Counted from the first letter of the stretch, positions 41,254 to 53,387 are shown. The stretch: DNA of 64,000 bases from Engraulis encrasicolus (GCF_034702125.1 NC_085866.1:21308187-21372186), one strand, 5' to 3'. Numbers and translations: made by a program. The notes: generated by a model from the letters alone, not told the origin.

Positions 41254-41314
41254 TCACGACGCAATCTTGTGGACGGCTACTGTGATGGTTCCATGTGATC
41301 TTATCAAAACATTG
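41254..41314 (-). CDS. lamtor5: lamtor5 exon 4 with stop codon
   Basis: 61 coding bases, acceptor TTGTTTACAG. Completes Gly73, then [19 protein letters not shown] and TGA at 41256-41254. The 3' UTR continues leftward. Confidence 0.95.
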
Positions 41315-44300
41315 CTGTAAACAAGATAAACAGAAAGGACGAATAAGTAACAACCTGGCTTCACATCATATGAATGAAGCAAAGGCACTACTTGAGTTTT
41401 GGCAGGCTTGCACAGCTGGGAGCAAGCAACCGAAACTGGCATTTTTTTTGTTGAAATCTAATAAACATAGAGAAGTCATATATTGCGATTTCAGAAAACA
41501 TCTAAATACCAATACAGTCATATGGTACACACAGTGTATACTTCGGGTGGATTTTTGTATGGTAATATACAAAGATCCTGAAGGGAAATGTACAAATTAG
41601 GTGTAAAAATCGTCTGGAATCATCCTCACGTGTACATTTATTATCCATTCCCTGCCTCAAAGTGGCAATGAGTGAGTGCTGTGGTGCCAATATTTGAAGT
41701 CGCTTTTATTCAAAGTGACTTACAGTTTATTTTACAGGGTGTTGGTTACAGTCCCTGGAGCAATGTGGGGTTAGGTGCCTTACTCAAGGGCACTTCAGAC
41801 ATGGATGGAGGTGTAGGGAGAGGTCAGGTTAGGATTCGAACCAGAAACCCTCTGATCTTTAGTCCACCTCCGTAACCATCAAGCCATGACTTCCCCCAAT
41901 TTCCCCCCCTGGCTATCACGACTTCAAAGCTCTGTGAACATTTGGTCTGGCCTAATCGCACAGTCAACCCATTTGTCCAAAGGAGATGCAATGGAGGTGT
42001 CTAGCTTGCTTGTATTCATTAAAGGGGCACAATTTAGGATGGCATCATTTGGGCGGTGTACATGGCATGCCTTTCTCAAAATCTACACAGTAATGAAAAA
42101 ATGCTGTTTAAATAAACTCGCTGTGACAATGTTTTTCATCACGAAATGCCAGCAGTTGATACAAATCTGTATACAGTATGTAAAAGCGATTTTTCATATG
42201 AGAAGTATTTCCCACGGGACTTGTTCGGGTCGCTCTGTCAGAAGTTGCATTTGGGGTTTTCTGACAGCGGACCGTGGAAGTGGTCGCGAGAGTCATCGTT
42301 CACTTACTAATGACTCAAATAAGCATCGGCTGACTCGGGACAGTGATTAATTAAACTTTTAATCCTACCTATAGCCCCTTCAAATGCCTCCGTATGCTAC
42401 TGATTGAAGCTGCAACCAATAAGACCACCCACTCCTTCGCTCCCCTGCTAACTGAACTGGTGCGTCACAGTCATTGCCTTGAACACGCCCGATCGAGCTG
42501 TTGAAAATTATCAAAATTGGCTGGTTCCCCAGTACTCGCCAGTATTTGAAATGTTCTAGAAAAGTGGTTCTTAACCTCTTTTTTTAACGCACTCACTTAC
42601 CTGTGACCAAGACAAGCCACGCACCACCAGCTCAAACCTCTACACATGAATACACAATAAAAATGATTTAAGTGATTAATTACAACCATTCTTGCCTGAA
42701 TCAATACCTTAATGACCCGTCATGGGGACCAAAAGAAGGTTTTAATTTGGTTTTGATTTGGCCTAATTATAATGTTCGCCAAAATAATTTTGGTCACAAT
42801 CTCAACACAAACAATATTCCGTGCACCCCCTGAAATCTCTGCCGTACACCCAGGGGATGCCCACACCCCAGGTTAAGAACCATTGTTCTAGAACGTGCCC
42901 GTAGACCAGTGATTCTCAAACTGCGGTACAGCAGGTGGGCCGCAGAGGACGGACCTGGAAAAATTATCCTCAAATGTTGGTTAGATAATCACATGTTGTT
43001 TAGTGATTTCTTTTGTACGTCCAGAAACGTGAGTATACTTCCTTATTTGGTGTTTTTATGTGTTATGGAGTACTATTAGGCAGGGTTTAAACATTGTTTA
43101 AACATTGTGTCATTATTTCAATCACGGAGGTAATATTTTACCGCAAATTATTTTGCACGAGTTACACCCGCGATGTACAGCGTTACATTTTCTATCTACC
43201 ATCGTGATATGGTGTATTTTCATGCTTAAGGTGTTGATGTATGTGTACAATGTATATTTGTAATAATTTTTCAGTCGGTTGTAAGGGGATTGCCATTTTG
43301 ACTTCCTAGGCTTAGGCTACAGTATTTCCTAACTATCAAGCAGCATTAGTTTTTAGCTCACAAAGGCCATGTCAAGCTAATGCATATTTCTCTGAGCCTG
43401 AATGCTGGCTTGTTTCTTGTTAATTTCATCCTTTATCATCATTTATAATTGTATCCTTTATCATTTGTTTCCCTTTCAGAAAACCACACACACATGCATA
43501 GAAATTATTATTAATTATTCATTATGATTTACTATTATTAATAACTGATTTATATTATGATTATATTATATTATATTATATTATATTATATTATATTATA
43601 TTATATTATATTATATATTGGGTGGGCCCCACAATTTTTTCACATTTCAAGTGGGCCTTGGTCTTCTGAAGTTTGAGAATGGCTGCCGTAGACAGACTGA
43701 ATGAAAAGTGAAACTTTGTGCAGTGTCACAGTTAGTATATGTGTGGGCCCAGCCTACCAGCCATGGACAATCTGGCCTGGTGCTACAGTACCAGTCTATA
43801 ATTGGCAGTGGTTGCACAAGTCCCCCTTCACCAGCACTTTGGGTGCTTTGAAAAGATCCAAAGACAATTAGTCTTTGATGGCTAGATTAAGCCTGATTCT
43901 TTTTTTAAATGCATAGATAGAATTGTTGGGTTACTGGTGGTGTAGGTAAGTTTTGGGGCTTGGCAGCAGCAGGTCACTTCATACTTTCATGTTCTTCAAT
44001 GCATTTGAAAACCTCTCTGAGCACTAAGATACAACTAATTTTACAAATTACTAAAACAAAAACATTTTTTATATAACATCTCCAGTTAGATTACTTAAAC
44101 TACACTTAGTAGGATGTCTACATTGACCTGCAAATGTATTGGTATATACTCTGAAGTTTGCACAGTGCAAGCCAAAGTACACTAATGTGTTGTTGGACTG
44201 CCTTTAGCTTTGATTAAGCCTCACATTTAGTGTTGCATTGTTTTAATACACTTCAGCAATGTCTGGATTTATTTCCATCTAATTTTGCATTAATTTAATA

Positions 44301-45779
44301 TCTTGTATTGATGATGGTAACGTTCTACACAGTACAAAGCCTTCTCCAGCACATGACATAGATTTTCAATTAGGTTGAGGTGTGGACTGTGTGGAAGCCA
44401 ATCCTTGTGTAAATATGTCGCCTTGTGCTCCCTTAACCACTCTGGTGTACGGACTTGCTTCTTATTCATTAGATGAAATCCCATTGCCATGTAAAAGATG
44501 TTACGTCTGTTTGAGAACCAAATCATGGACATCAGCAATCACCGAAATGTTTGATGCCAAGTCTAGCTTCAGATACGTTCAGTATGTGGTCAAATAATCA
44601 GCACAGCTGACTGCCTGAATATAGTGAATGAACAGATAATTCCATCGATGTTTTCTTTGCTTTCGGATGGCACGGTGACGGACATATTCGAACATGACTC
44701 AAGCAGCATTCACATAGTTTTTACACATGGATTGACTACCAGAGTCCAGACCTCAACCTCAGTGAGAATCTTTGGGATATGCTGGAAAAGGCTTTACACA
44801 GCATGCAGACTCTACCACCGTCAATACAAGATCTTGATGAAAACACAATGGAAAGAGAACTTGCAGAAGGTTATCTAAACCACACAATAACAAATGTGCA
44901 GCGTATGTCAGGTGTTTTAGAGAAAGGGCCTTGGATGTCAAATCCTACTGAGCTTTCCATTCACATTACACTAATTACAATCCTAGTTAAGCTAATGCAA
45001 TGTACCGTATACGCCTGTTATTTTCCTGCACTAAGCCAAAGTTGGTCTGGGGAGATTTTATTGTTCACCCTATGGTTTCAGTGAGAGCAGGACAATTATA
45101 TTTAGAGAGAATAGGCCTGTGATTATGGAGCATTGAATGTCAATTCCCACATTTCATTACAAGAAGAGCAATCACATCAAAATTGCAATGTATATGACTA
45201 ATTTCAGATCTTACCCAGAGTCAGACTCCAGACACACAGTGGGAGTTAAATCCGTTGGGTCTCGGGTGAGAGTGGCCGCTTGCCTCGCCAAGACAGACAC
45301 CACACCGCCATGCTCATCCGACAGAGATCCTCTGCCTGCAGGTTTGACCGATCCAGGATGCGCAACATAGGTAAGAAACAGAAAGCAGAACAAATTCCAA
45401 TTAAAGCTTCGCTAAAAGGGGGGCACACCTACAGACTGCCTTGGCATTTAGCAAACTAGCCAATGATAGCAACTCCACAGAGGATGTTGACATTTCCCAG
45501 TTGACTAATGACGGCTGTCAAAACGTTAATGCCATAGCCTACTTACAGCCTAGATTGTGTCCTTGTTGGTCCGTGCACAGAACGCCAACGATGGCAGGAT
45601 TTTTCATACTAGACCACAAAACAATATGACAAAAGCACAGCACTGTTAGATAAACCTGCAAAAAAGTTGTCATGCAGCTGCTATGCTAACTGTTATTTTG
45701 CGACCAGTGATTCTCTTCCGGAAAAGGTGCTGTTCACAACTTACGTGTCGTCAAGATGCTGTTCAAGCGTAGACTCCAT
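41254..45779 (-). CDS. lamtor5: Ragulator complex protein LAMTOR5 (complete, 4 exons)
   Basis: A small roadblock-fold subunit of the lysosomal Ragulator complex, which anchors Rag GTPases and supports amino-acid activation of mTORC1. Joining 45779-45745, 45608-45547, 45335-45215 and 41314-41254 gives 92 residues with GT/AG junctions and continuous phase. It starts [11 protein letters not shown], continues [20 protein letters not shown] and [20 protein letters not shown], and ends [19 protein letters not shown]. Human LAMTOR5 has 91 residues and matches along the whole length, so start and stop are secure. One residue is added around LTPTV. Intron 3 is 3.9 kb and full of transposon debris; introns 1 and 2 are 136 and 211 bases. 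Same strand as slc16a4, as in human. Confidence 0.96.
41693..41898 (-). mobile_element. tRNA-headed SINE, family C
   Basis: In minus sense: GGGGAAGTCATGGCTTGATG, box B GGTTCGAATCC, then GCCCTTGAGTAAGGCACCTA and the tail GTAAGTCACTTTGAATAAAA. The TTGAGTAAGGCACC and AAGTCRCTTTGRATAAA blocks are widespread in teleosts. Lies in lamtor5 intron 3. Confidence 0.85.
42562..42885. mobile_element. hAT-type MITE, CAGTGGTTCTTAACC family, copy 2
   Basis: Left AAGTGGTTCTTAACCTC, right GGTTAAGAACCATTG. Exact 8-bp duplication TTCTAGAA at 42554-42561 and 42886-42893. In lamtor5 intron 3. Confidence 0.92.
42907..43685. mobile_element. hAT-type element, CAGTGATTCTCAAACTG ends
   Basis: Left CAGTGATTCTCAAACTG, right AGTTTGAGAATGGCTG. 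Exact 8-bp duplication CCGTAGAC at 42899-42906 and 43686-43693. Contains a (TATAT)n array at 43557-43618. No transposase frame. It starts only 13 bases after the target duplication of the preceding MITE. Confidence 0.92.
43557..43618. repeat. (ATTAT)n pentanucleotide array
   Basis: About 12 ATATT units inside the hAT-type element. Confidence 0.95.
44116..44545 (-). pseudogene. Tc1-like transposase remnant, reverse copy
   Basis: Minus-strand frame 44538-44290 reads [36 protein letters not shown]: the C-terminal part of Tc1 transposases (usual form W-P-x-Q-S-P-D-L-N-P-I-E-N-L-W-D). Asp of SPDLN is His here and the rest of the protein is gone. Dead copy in lamtor5 intron 3. Confidence 0.8.
44640..44960 (+). 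pseudogene. Tc1-like transposase remnant, forward copy
   Basis: From about 44730 the plus strand reads [20 protein letters not shown], then [19 protein letters not shown] and MEREL, the same C-terminal Tc1 segment, keeping SPDLN and ENLWD. It faces away from the copy at 44116-44545, so the two form an inverted pair. Confidence 0.8.
45215..45335 (-). CDS. lamtor5: lamtor5 exon 3
   Basis: 121 bases, acceptor AAACCTGCAG, donor GTAAGA. Encodes [16 protein letters not shown] through [10 protein letters not shown], the most conserved part of the protein. Confidence 0.96.
45547..45608 (-). CDS. lamtor5: lamtor5 exon 2
   Basis: 62 bases, acceptor GTGGTCTAG, donor GTAAGT. Encodes residues 12-32 and one base of Cys33, including IVGVLCTD, the first strand of the roadblock fold. 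Confidence 0.95.
45745..45779 (-). CDS. lamtor5: lamtor5 exon 1 (coding part)
   Basis: ATG at 45779-45777, 11 codons plus two bases of Thr12, donor GTAAGT. The ATG sits in CCATGG. Confidence 0.95.
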
Positions 45780-45960
45780 GGCAAATCAACAAAAAGCTAT
45801 TTATAATGGACAAACGACTGTTATTTACTCGACAACACGACTAGAAAGCTATGTTGATGGGCTTCAGGAATTTGCACTTCCAGCTGATCATGTGCTCTGT
45901 TTTCTACGTGTCCTCACGAGGTCCAAAATAACAAAACGCGATGACGTATAATGTGGACTC
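45780..45960 (-). promoter_or_regulatory. lamtor5: lamtor5 proximal promoter region
   Basis: Immediately upstream of the lamtor5 ATG. Contains a CRE-like TGACGTAT at about 45943-45950 and E-box cores CATGTG and CAGCTG at about 45880-45895 (the canonical GTCACGTGAC CLEAR site of lysosomal genes is not present). No TATA box at a useful distance. The transcription start is not determined. Confidence 0.4.
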
Positions 45961-46117
45961 AAATTGACAGCCCTTGTTGCCCTGTTGACAGCCCTGTTGA
46001 TTTGGCTACTTAATTACGTTCATTAATTTATTTTTATTTCATTGCCCGTATTTGCCGCGGAGAAAACCTTAGATGATCACTAGTTTTTATTAAGTTTTTT
46101 ATTAATTATATGCTATT

Positions 46118-46450
46118 GCAGTCATCAGTAAGCGGTTAAGGGGACTTGTAGGCCAAGCACAAAGGTTGCCGGTTCGACTCCTGACCTACCAGGTTGGTGG
46201 GGGGAGTAATTAACCAGTGCTCTCCCCCCTTCTCCTCCATGACCAAGGTACCCTGAGCATGGTAGGCCTACCGTCCCACTGCACTGCTGCAGTTTGCTCC
46301 CTTGGGATAGCCTACCATTGAGGGCTGCCCCCTTGCATGGGTGAGGCATAAATGCAATTTTGTTGTGTGCACTGTTCACTTGTGTGCTGTGGAGTGCTGT
46401 GTCACAATGACAATGGGAGTTGGAGTTTCCCAATTAGGCTTTCATTGCTT
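46118..46450 (+). mobile_element. tRNA-headed SINE, family A, copy 3
   Basis: Head GCAGTCATCAGTAAGCGG, box B GGTTCGACTCC, body as in other copies, ending GGAGTTTCCCAATTAGGC. More diverged in the head than copy 4. Confidence 0.87.
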
Positions 46451-46790
46451 TCATGTTTATTGATTTAACCAAGTATTAGCACCATTTCTACATGTTACTA
46501 TCTCATCTATCTCTCTATCTCAATATGTTTAGCACATTTCTCCCTGGCACATTGAATGACATTTCTGTGTGATAATGTGCTATACAAATCCTATTCATAT
46601 TGCTATGTTTAGGCTATGTTCATGCCAGTTTTGGCGTTTGCTTGGGCACAGCGGGCTTTCGCCCAGGCTAGCACAATCCCTGGTGCTGAACAAAAAAGTG
46701 ACTCCTCCTTCCTCCTCTGAGGAAACGTCATCATGTCAATAAAAAGAAAAAAGAACTTCAAGAAGAAAAAATCCAAAGGAGTGTGCAAAT

Positions 46791-47115
46791 GGGCAGTCAT
46801 GGGTGAGCGGTTAGGGCGTCAGACTTCCATCCCAGAGGTTACCGGTTCGACTCCCGACCCGCCAGGTTGGTGGGGGGAGTAATCAACCAGTGCTCTCCCC
46901 CATCCTCCTCCATGACTGAGGTACCCTGAGCATGGTACCGTCCCACCGCACTGCTCCCCATGGGGCGCCACTGAGGGCTGCCCCCTTGCATGGGTGAGGC
47001 ATAAAATGCAATTTCGTTGTGTGCAGTGTGCAGTGCTCACTTGTGTGCTGTGGAGTGCTTTGTCACAATGACAATGGGAGTTGGAGTTTCCCAATGGGCT
47101 TTCACTTTCACTTTT
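46791..47115 (+). mobile_element. tRNA-headed SINE, family A, copy 4
   Basis: The best preserved copy. Head GGGCAGTCATGGGTGAGC, then GGTTAGGGCGTCAGAC, box B GGTTCGACTCC, CCCGCCAGGTTGGTGG, ending GGGCTTTCACTTTCAC. No A tail; it ends in short CTTTCA repeats. Confidence 0.92.
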
Positions 47116-47642
47116 CACTTTCAAACCTTTTTTTTAATGTCCATGTAGTGTCACAAAAAGTACAAAAAGTAGGCCTAGGATTTAAAAAAAAAACACGTGG
47201 TTAACTTCCACATCATTGTCCTTAATGGGTGCCGCCGCCCCTCATTCACTATTGATTTTTTAGGCCTAATTTTTAAAGATTTGTTACAGCCTATTGGCAT
47301 GCAAATAGGCTACAGTATAGCCTACCAAGTATGTTGAGCACACCGGCATATCTTATATCCCTCCCAATTTCAGTTTCAGTTCAGAGTTTTATTGATCATC
47401 ACAAAAGTAAAATGTCAGAAATAGCTCTGGACCCAGCCTGCGGTTGAGCCCTCGTCTGTGTTATAACCTTTCTGACGATTTCCAGGATGTTAAGTTTCAC
47501 ATTTTCAGCCATTGTTTGGCCTGGCTTTTTAAAGGTCTGCGGTGGGAGGCGAGCATGTGGAGTCAGTTCTGGCGATTTGATAGTGATGCTATTAAAGGAA
47601 ACAATTCTTCTCTGTGTGGCCTAACAGAGTGCTCCTGTGATC
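47116..47642. other. Unassigned intergenic DNA
   Basis: No gene or element recognised. Confidence 0.35.
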
Positions 47643-47650
47643 CTGTCTGG

Positions 47651-47932
47651 CAGGGCCAGATTAAGATGGCCTGGGGGCCCCGAGGCTAGTGGTTGCTGTG
47701 TGGCCCCCGGAAAGCAAATTCTGTGACAAATATACATTGACAGTGTCATAATTACAAGCTAGGAATTGAACATAACATGTCGACCGACTCTACTCAACAC
47801 AATTGGATGAATTTTCCAATATCGCATCTTATCATAATTCTGCCATTTTTCACTTTTGGCCAATCAGGGGGCCCCTGGAAGGTGGTGGCCCCTAGGCTGC
47901 AGCCATGTCTAGCCTACGTTAATCCGGCCCTG
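47651..47932. mobile_element. hAT-type MITE, CAGGGCCAGATTAA ends
   Basis: Left CAGGGCCAGATTAAGATGG, right ACGTTAATCCGGCCCTG. Exact 8-bp duplication CTGTCTGG at 47643-47650 and 47933-47940. Carries GGGGGCCCC-type motifs at both shoulders. Confidence 0.93.
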
Positions 47933-47940
47933 CTGTCTGG

Positions 47941-49850
47941 CCATGCATGCCACAGTGTAAGGTGGAAATCCTTATCAGCGATCAGAGCCCGACGAGTCAG
48001 GGAGAGCTTGGTCGTCACAGGGGAATAATATGGTCACCAGCTCTCTCCATTGTGCTGTGCTGAATTGAATGTGACAAGGGAACATCTTCCGTTTCGGTTC
48101 ACAGCCATGGGTGACGACTGGCGGCACAATTCTTTCAGACTCTGTTTATTCTGATCTGGTGTAGAAGTAACGAGACATGCGGTGACCAGCAGGCTATTAT
48201 CGATTTACTTTAATAATGCAAATAAGCGGACGTTTGTATGAGAATCTCATTTGATTTTTAAAATATGTGTGGCCCTTTTATTTTAAGTGAGCCTGATAAA
48301 CCAGACTAAATGTGGATGTCTAATTTAGTCTGGCCTCGATGCATAATACATCCGAAGATTGTTGATGAGAACAACCTTCCCTCAAAACCCTGCCCGCTTT
48401 GATTCAAAACACATCTTTGCGTTGTAATTGGTTTGCCAGATTCATGGCATTCTGGCTTCATTGAATCATTATGCGAGGCCAGACCCACCCGTAGACAAAA
48501 CATTTTGCCGTCCAGCGGGTGGCGCTGGTTCACCAGGCTAATTTTAAGTAACTATTCACTGTACAATCTTGCTTTTTCACTGTATGTGACAGAGGTGTTC
48601 CCGCACGCCTTGGATATGATGGGAGTGGCATGTTTGTGAAATCCATCATGAGGGAGGGCACTGTGGAAAATTAGTTTAGCCCATCAGGAGTTGACCATTT
48701 TGTGGCACAGTAATTTTCCTAAATGGACAATATGTATGCAAAGTGAAATTTGCATGCAATTCACATAAACCCCTGCTGCTGCGGATGACTCAAAATGGGA
48801 TATAAAGCCTTCATGGGGAACACACCCATGCCCTGTGTGGTGTGGTGCCTGTGTGTTTTTATGATCCATATTCTTCTCTATACATCTTTTTGATGTATAT
48901 GTTTCATAAAGCGGCAGCGGCACATCTAGTGCTGTGAGTGGCAGTCTATGATACTGCGAAGTGAGTGTATAGATCTAAATGTATAGGCTACATATCCATA
49001 TTAATCTTCTAATTTGTCTTAGCTGTGAACGGATCCCAGGGCTGGGGCTGAGGAGAGACAAGTCCGATATCATTCTACACTCTCTTTGAATAGACTTTCT
49101 TTGTAACCTGAGGAACCAATGATTTTCGCATAGGAACAAAGATGACTTGGAATAAAAAAATGAAGTAGGCCTATTTCAAATATGTTGAGAATAGAAATAC
49201 TTGAATGCTTTAATTGCCAGTGTACACAATACAATATAGCTTCCCTTGAAGATGCACACAGCAGCACCACCACATATAAATAATGTGCTAATAAAAACCT
49301 ACAAAATTATAATGCAGTGACAAATCTGGTAACCGATGCCTGATTCAGTGGTGAGCAGCAGCATACTGAGAAGAAGAGGTTGTCAGAATCCTGGTCAGAA
49401 CCAGGGTTAGGGTCACAACCAGTTTCTCAACCTGCTTCATGATAACTGGAATGGGACATACTGGTTGTATAGCCATAAGGTCATTTTATTTATTTCTCCT
49501 TTATTTTACTAGGTTAGTCACATTGAGGCAGTTGCCTCTTTTCCAAGTGGGCCCTAGTTCCAAGTGCGCCCATGCGGCTATAGCAACCATCTCCAGTGTG
49601 TGGCAGCCCTCCGTGCACCTTTCAACCCCTATTATGACACATCACGCCCCCACACACAGTATAGGCAGTGAACATATAGGGATAGATTAATGAGTCACGA
49701 CACAAATATGTGACCGTTGAAAAATAGAACATCATAAGCTGAGAGGTGTATCAAATTGTTTAGTGACTAGATAAATAACTTCATTGATCATTCTATGGTT
49801 GCATTCTTCAAGCAAAGTGACAGGGCTCTTTACTTTACTATTTAGTACAA
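47941..49850. other. Unassigned intergenic DNA
   Basis: No exon, SINE or bounded element recognised on either strand. Moderately AT-rich. Confidence 0.35.
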
Positions 49851-50138
49851 GCCCTATTGGGAAACTCCAACTCCCATTGTCATTGTGACACAGCACACAA
49901 GTGAACACTGCACACAACGAAATTGCATGTATGCCTCACCCGTGCAAGGGGGCAGCCCTCAATGGCGCCCCAAGGGAGCAGTGCGGAAGGACGGTACCAT
50001 GCTCAGGGTACCTCAGTCATGAAGGAGGATGGTTAGACCACTGGTTAATTAATCCCCTCACCAACTTGGAGGGTCGGGACTCGAACCGGCAACCTTTGGG
50101 CTACAAGTCTGACGCCCTAACCGCTTACCCATGACTGC
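49851..50138 (-). mobile_element. tRNA-headed SINE, family A, copy 5
   Basis: Same structure as copy 1, with head GCAGTCATGGGTAAGCGG in minus sense and box B GGTTCGAGTCC. Confidence 0.88.
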
Positions 50139-51534
50139 TTTGAATGTTTATTGGTGCATGGCTGAACATGCTCTCTGGCTACATTGTGCTTCATGTTAAT
50201 TCAACACTTACACTCTAGAGTAGTGTTCTACACACCAAATACACACTAGATTGTGTTAAATTTAACCCTGAATGCTTAAAGAGTTTAATTGAATTGAATG
50301 CTCTTTGGTGTATTTGGTATTCTCACAGTATTGATCACACTGCACAATTTAGCATACTGTGATGGTTGTCTTAGAGCAGGTATCCCAATCCACATGCAGA
50401 CGCAAAACTAAATAGTTGCAAATAAATGCACCTGTATGTCTTTTTGGCAATCCAGTAAGGAGACATCTACATATCGATCTTACTGCTGGCATGGATGCTG
50501 TGGAGCTGGAGCCAATGACTCCCTGATACAGTCTTAATGTTTCTTGTAACCTTGTAGGCCTATTGAGGATTTTCCACAGCATTTTATAGTACGAAGTTAT
50601 GGTGGCCGTGTAGGGCAAGGAAGAACCGCACACAACGATGAGCTTCCTTTTTAAATCCATGTTTATTTCCGTGACATTTCGAGCCACCACGACCTGAAAC
50701 GTCATGAATATAAAGATGGATTAAAAAAGTGGGCTCATTGGTGTAAGGTTCTTCCTTGCCCTACATGAACGTTATGCTCCTTTGACCCTGCACCTGGCCA
50801 AAAGGAATTGGATGTGTGATTATGGTGGTTATGATTATGGTGCGTGATTATGGTGGCCACCTTCACAACAACACCACCTTGACTAGATCACCTGAAAAAA
50901 ACGTGCATTTTTTAGACGTTATAACGTAATTTATGAAGTTGCATTGCACACACAACTGTATAATTGATGTATTTTAACAGAATTTCTCTCATAATATTTT
51001 TCATGCACAACTTTATGAATATTATGATGATTACGCATCTTTGATACTGGCTATCCTCTCTCCTACAGTGTAGCTCCAGTAGCAGATGTCCTGTGGGAAA
51101 CGCTGATGTTGTTTGCATCTACAACAGCTAGATGGCAGGCTACTGACAGAGTGAGTTGCAGAAATGCATTGAAGGTTTGTTTACTGTCTACAGGTATTGT
51201 TTGCTAACTTACATTTCACTTCAAATTCAACATTTCATTGCACTGCTGTAGCCCATAATGCATGCTGTTCCACCACTGGACTGCTGTAATAGTCATTGAA
51301 AAGTTAACTGCCATAATGCTACACTATGGCACAACACAGGGCTAGGCAATGCACTATGACTTGGTCATTGCCATTCTGGTAACAGCACATTTATAACACT
51401 GTGTTTTAACGGGTTAATAATTGGGCTACAGTTTGTGACTAAAGGATGAACTTTCAACATTGACAATCCCTATTAAAAAAACATTTAAATGAAATGTTGA
51501 ATGTATAACCAGAGAATCATATTGCCATCAGAAT
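50139..51534. other. Unassigned intergenic DNA with a repeat near 50610-50765
   Basis: At 50610-50765 AGGGCAAGGAAGAACCGCAC and its near inverse GGTTCTTCCTTGCCCTAC enclose CGTGACATTTCGAGCCACC, so this is probably a MITE-like or hairpin repeat. No gene seen. Confidence 0.45.
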
Positions 51535-51542
51535 CCTATGGA

Positions 51543-51697
51543 CAGGGCTTTAAATTAATACCAGCCAACCAGCCAGAGGTAAAATTTAAATTAAGACCAA
51601 CTTATCAGCCACTTTGACCCATTAGTGAGTGTGTGTTTGGCTTGTAGCATTTACATCTGCCATTTTGACTGGCGGTGAAAGTTAATTTAGAGCACTG
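51543..51697. mobile_element. hAT-like MITE (CAGGGCTTTAAATTAA family), copy 2
   Basis: Left CAGGGCTTTAAATTAA, right TTAATTTAGAGCACTG. Exact 8-bp duplication CCTATGGA at 51535-51542 and 51698-51705. Confidence 0.93.
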
Positions 51698-51852
51698 CCT
51701 ATGGATACTGACATTAGGCGTTCAGTAGGTATGACTCCATAGCCTACGTGTCTGTATTGGTGTGCTCCCTGAGCTTCTCCCGAACCTTTCCCCGTTCTGT
51801 CATTAGCTTGGCCAGTCGTGTCAAAATGATTTCTGTCCTGTCTGAGGGCAGG

Positions 51853-52335
51853 AGAGAGGAAGAGGAGAGGAGAGAGGAGAGGAGAGGAGGTGGGAGGGAA
51901 GGGTAGTAGAGGAGAGGAGAGGAGAGGAGAGGAGAGGAGAGGAGAGAGGAGGTGGGAGGGAAGGGTAGTAGAGGAGAGGAGAGGAGATGAGAGGAGGGAT
52001 GAGAGGAGAGAGAAGTAGAGTAAGAAGAGGAGAGGGGCGGAGAGAGGAGTGGAGAGGGGAGTAGATGAGAGGAGAGGAGTAGAGGGGGAGAGAGGAGAGG
52101 AGAAGGGAGGGCAAGAGAAGAGAGGGGAGAAGAGGAGAGGAGAAGGGAGGAGAGGAGGAGATGAGATGACAGGGGAAGACAAGAGCAGAAGAGAGGGGGA
52201 GAGGAGAGGAGAGGGGAGGAAAGAGGAGTGGAGAGGGGAGTAGATGAGAAGAGAGGAGTAGAAGGAAAGGGAGGAGAGGAGGAGATGAGACGACAGGGGA
52301 AGAGAGGAAGAGAGGAGGAGAGGAGAGGAGAAGGA
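51853..52335. repeat. (GAGGA/GAGA)n purine array
   Basis: About 480 bases of almost pure purine on the plus strand, with higher-order repeats (GGTGGGAGGGAAGGGTAGTA twice). Strand asymmetry makes it triplex-prone. Long Ser/Pro/Leu frames on the minus strand are artefacts. Confidence 0.95.
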
Positions 52336-53387
52336 CTACCGGCCAGCCGTTGCTGCTGCTGACAGGGCCAAAATTGTGAGATGTAATTATTCGGCCGGGC
52401 CAGACAAGGGTCCGTGTGAAGAATCGCCCGCGCGGGAGGCTAAGTAATGTCGACTGCTGACTAACGTATGGCGTTTCCACACCTTCCTGGGCACCTTTAA
52501 ATCACATTCTAACAGGCGCTGATCTGACACCCCCAGTGCTCCTCACCACGTGTGGGCAGGTCAATTCAGACGTATGTGGCACCACGCAGACCGTGGAGGA
52601 GTGGAGAATTATATGTCTAAATCATAAGATGAGAGCAGGGGCCAGACCGAAATAGCATCAAACTAGCGTAGGTTATACGTATTTCATCTGAAGAGTTTGG
52701 CTGTGGGCGTAGGCATTACGTTGAAGAATGGCTCAAGTATAGCGTTCCTATATCTTACTTTGAAGTGGGCCCTCATACCACCAGGTCTGGATTCTAACAA
52801 GTGACTTTGTTTACAACTCTTCCTGTCAGCTAACACATTGCATTCCAGACTCTTGTCTGAGAAATGATAAGTGTTGCTGAATAGAGATGTACTGAAAATG
52901 TTGAAATTAGACTGCCTGGGCTTACATACCACGTAGTAATTAGAGATGGAGAAAAAAAATAACTATTGGGGAGAGTAACTCCAATATGTTCACTACATAT
53001 TCCAGATGCAGCCATTACACAATTCAGATAGACACAGGATAGACTTAAAGGTCCTTTTGCAGGTTAAGATTCAAAAGTCTTTTCACCATGTTGTTGTTAG
53101 TAGCACACATTAAACTTGTATCTATTGTATTTTATACAGAATGGTTAAGTACCTCAAAACATTATATAATATGAAGTGGCAGCTAATCTCTCCCCATAAT
53201 TCAGTGCATGACATCACATGGGGGACTGGAGACCCAAGATTCTATAGCCTCTAGTCTCTTCTGAGGAGGAGACCCCAATGTGACATCTTCAATAAGTTCT
53301 TTTAAAAAATAAGCGATGGACTCTTAACACCATTTGGGACATATCTTGAATGCTTTAATTGTTAGACATCAGTGGTGGTTCACCTGC
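52336..53387. other. Unassigned intergenic DNA
   Basis: No gene or bounded element recognised. Confidence 0.35.

Noticed and set aside
46791..46870. tRNA gene, from box A and box B
   Set aside because: The box B matches, but the head continues into a SINE body repeated five times here, and no complete cloverleaf with an acceptor stem closes.
51682..52480. Long Ser/Pro/Leu-rich frames on the minus strand
   Set aside because: Translation of a purine/pyrimidine array; composition alone explains the lack of stops.
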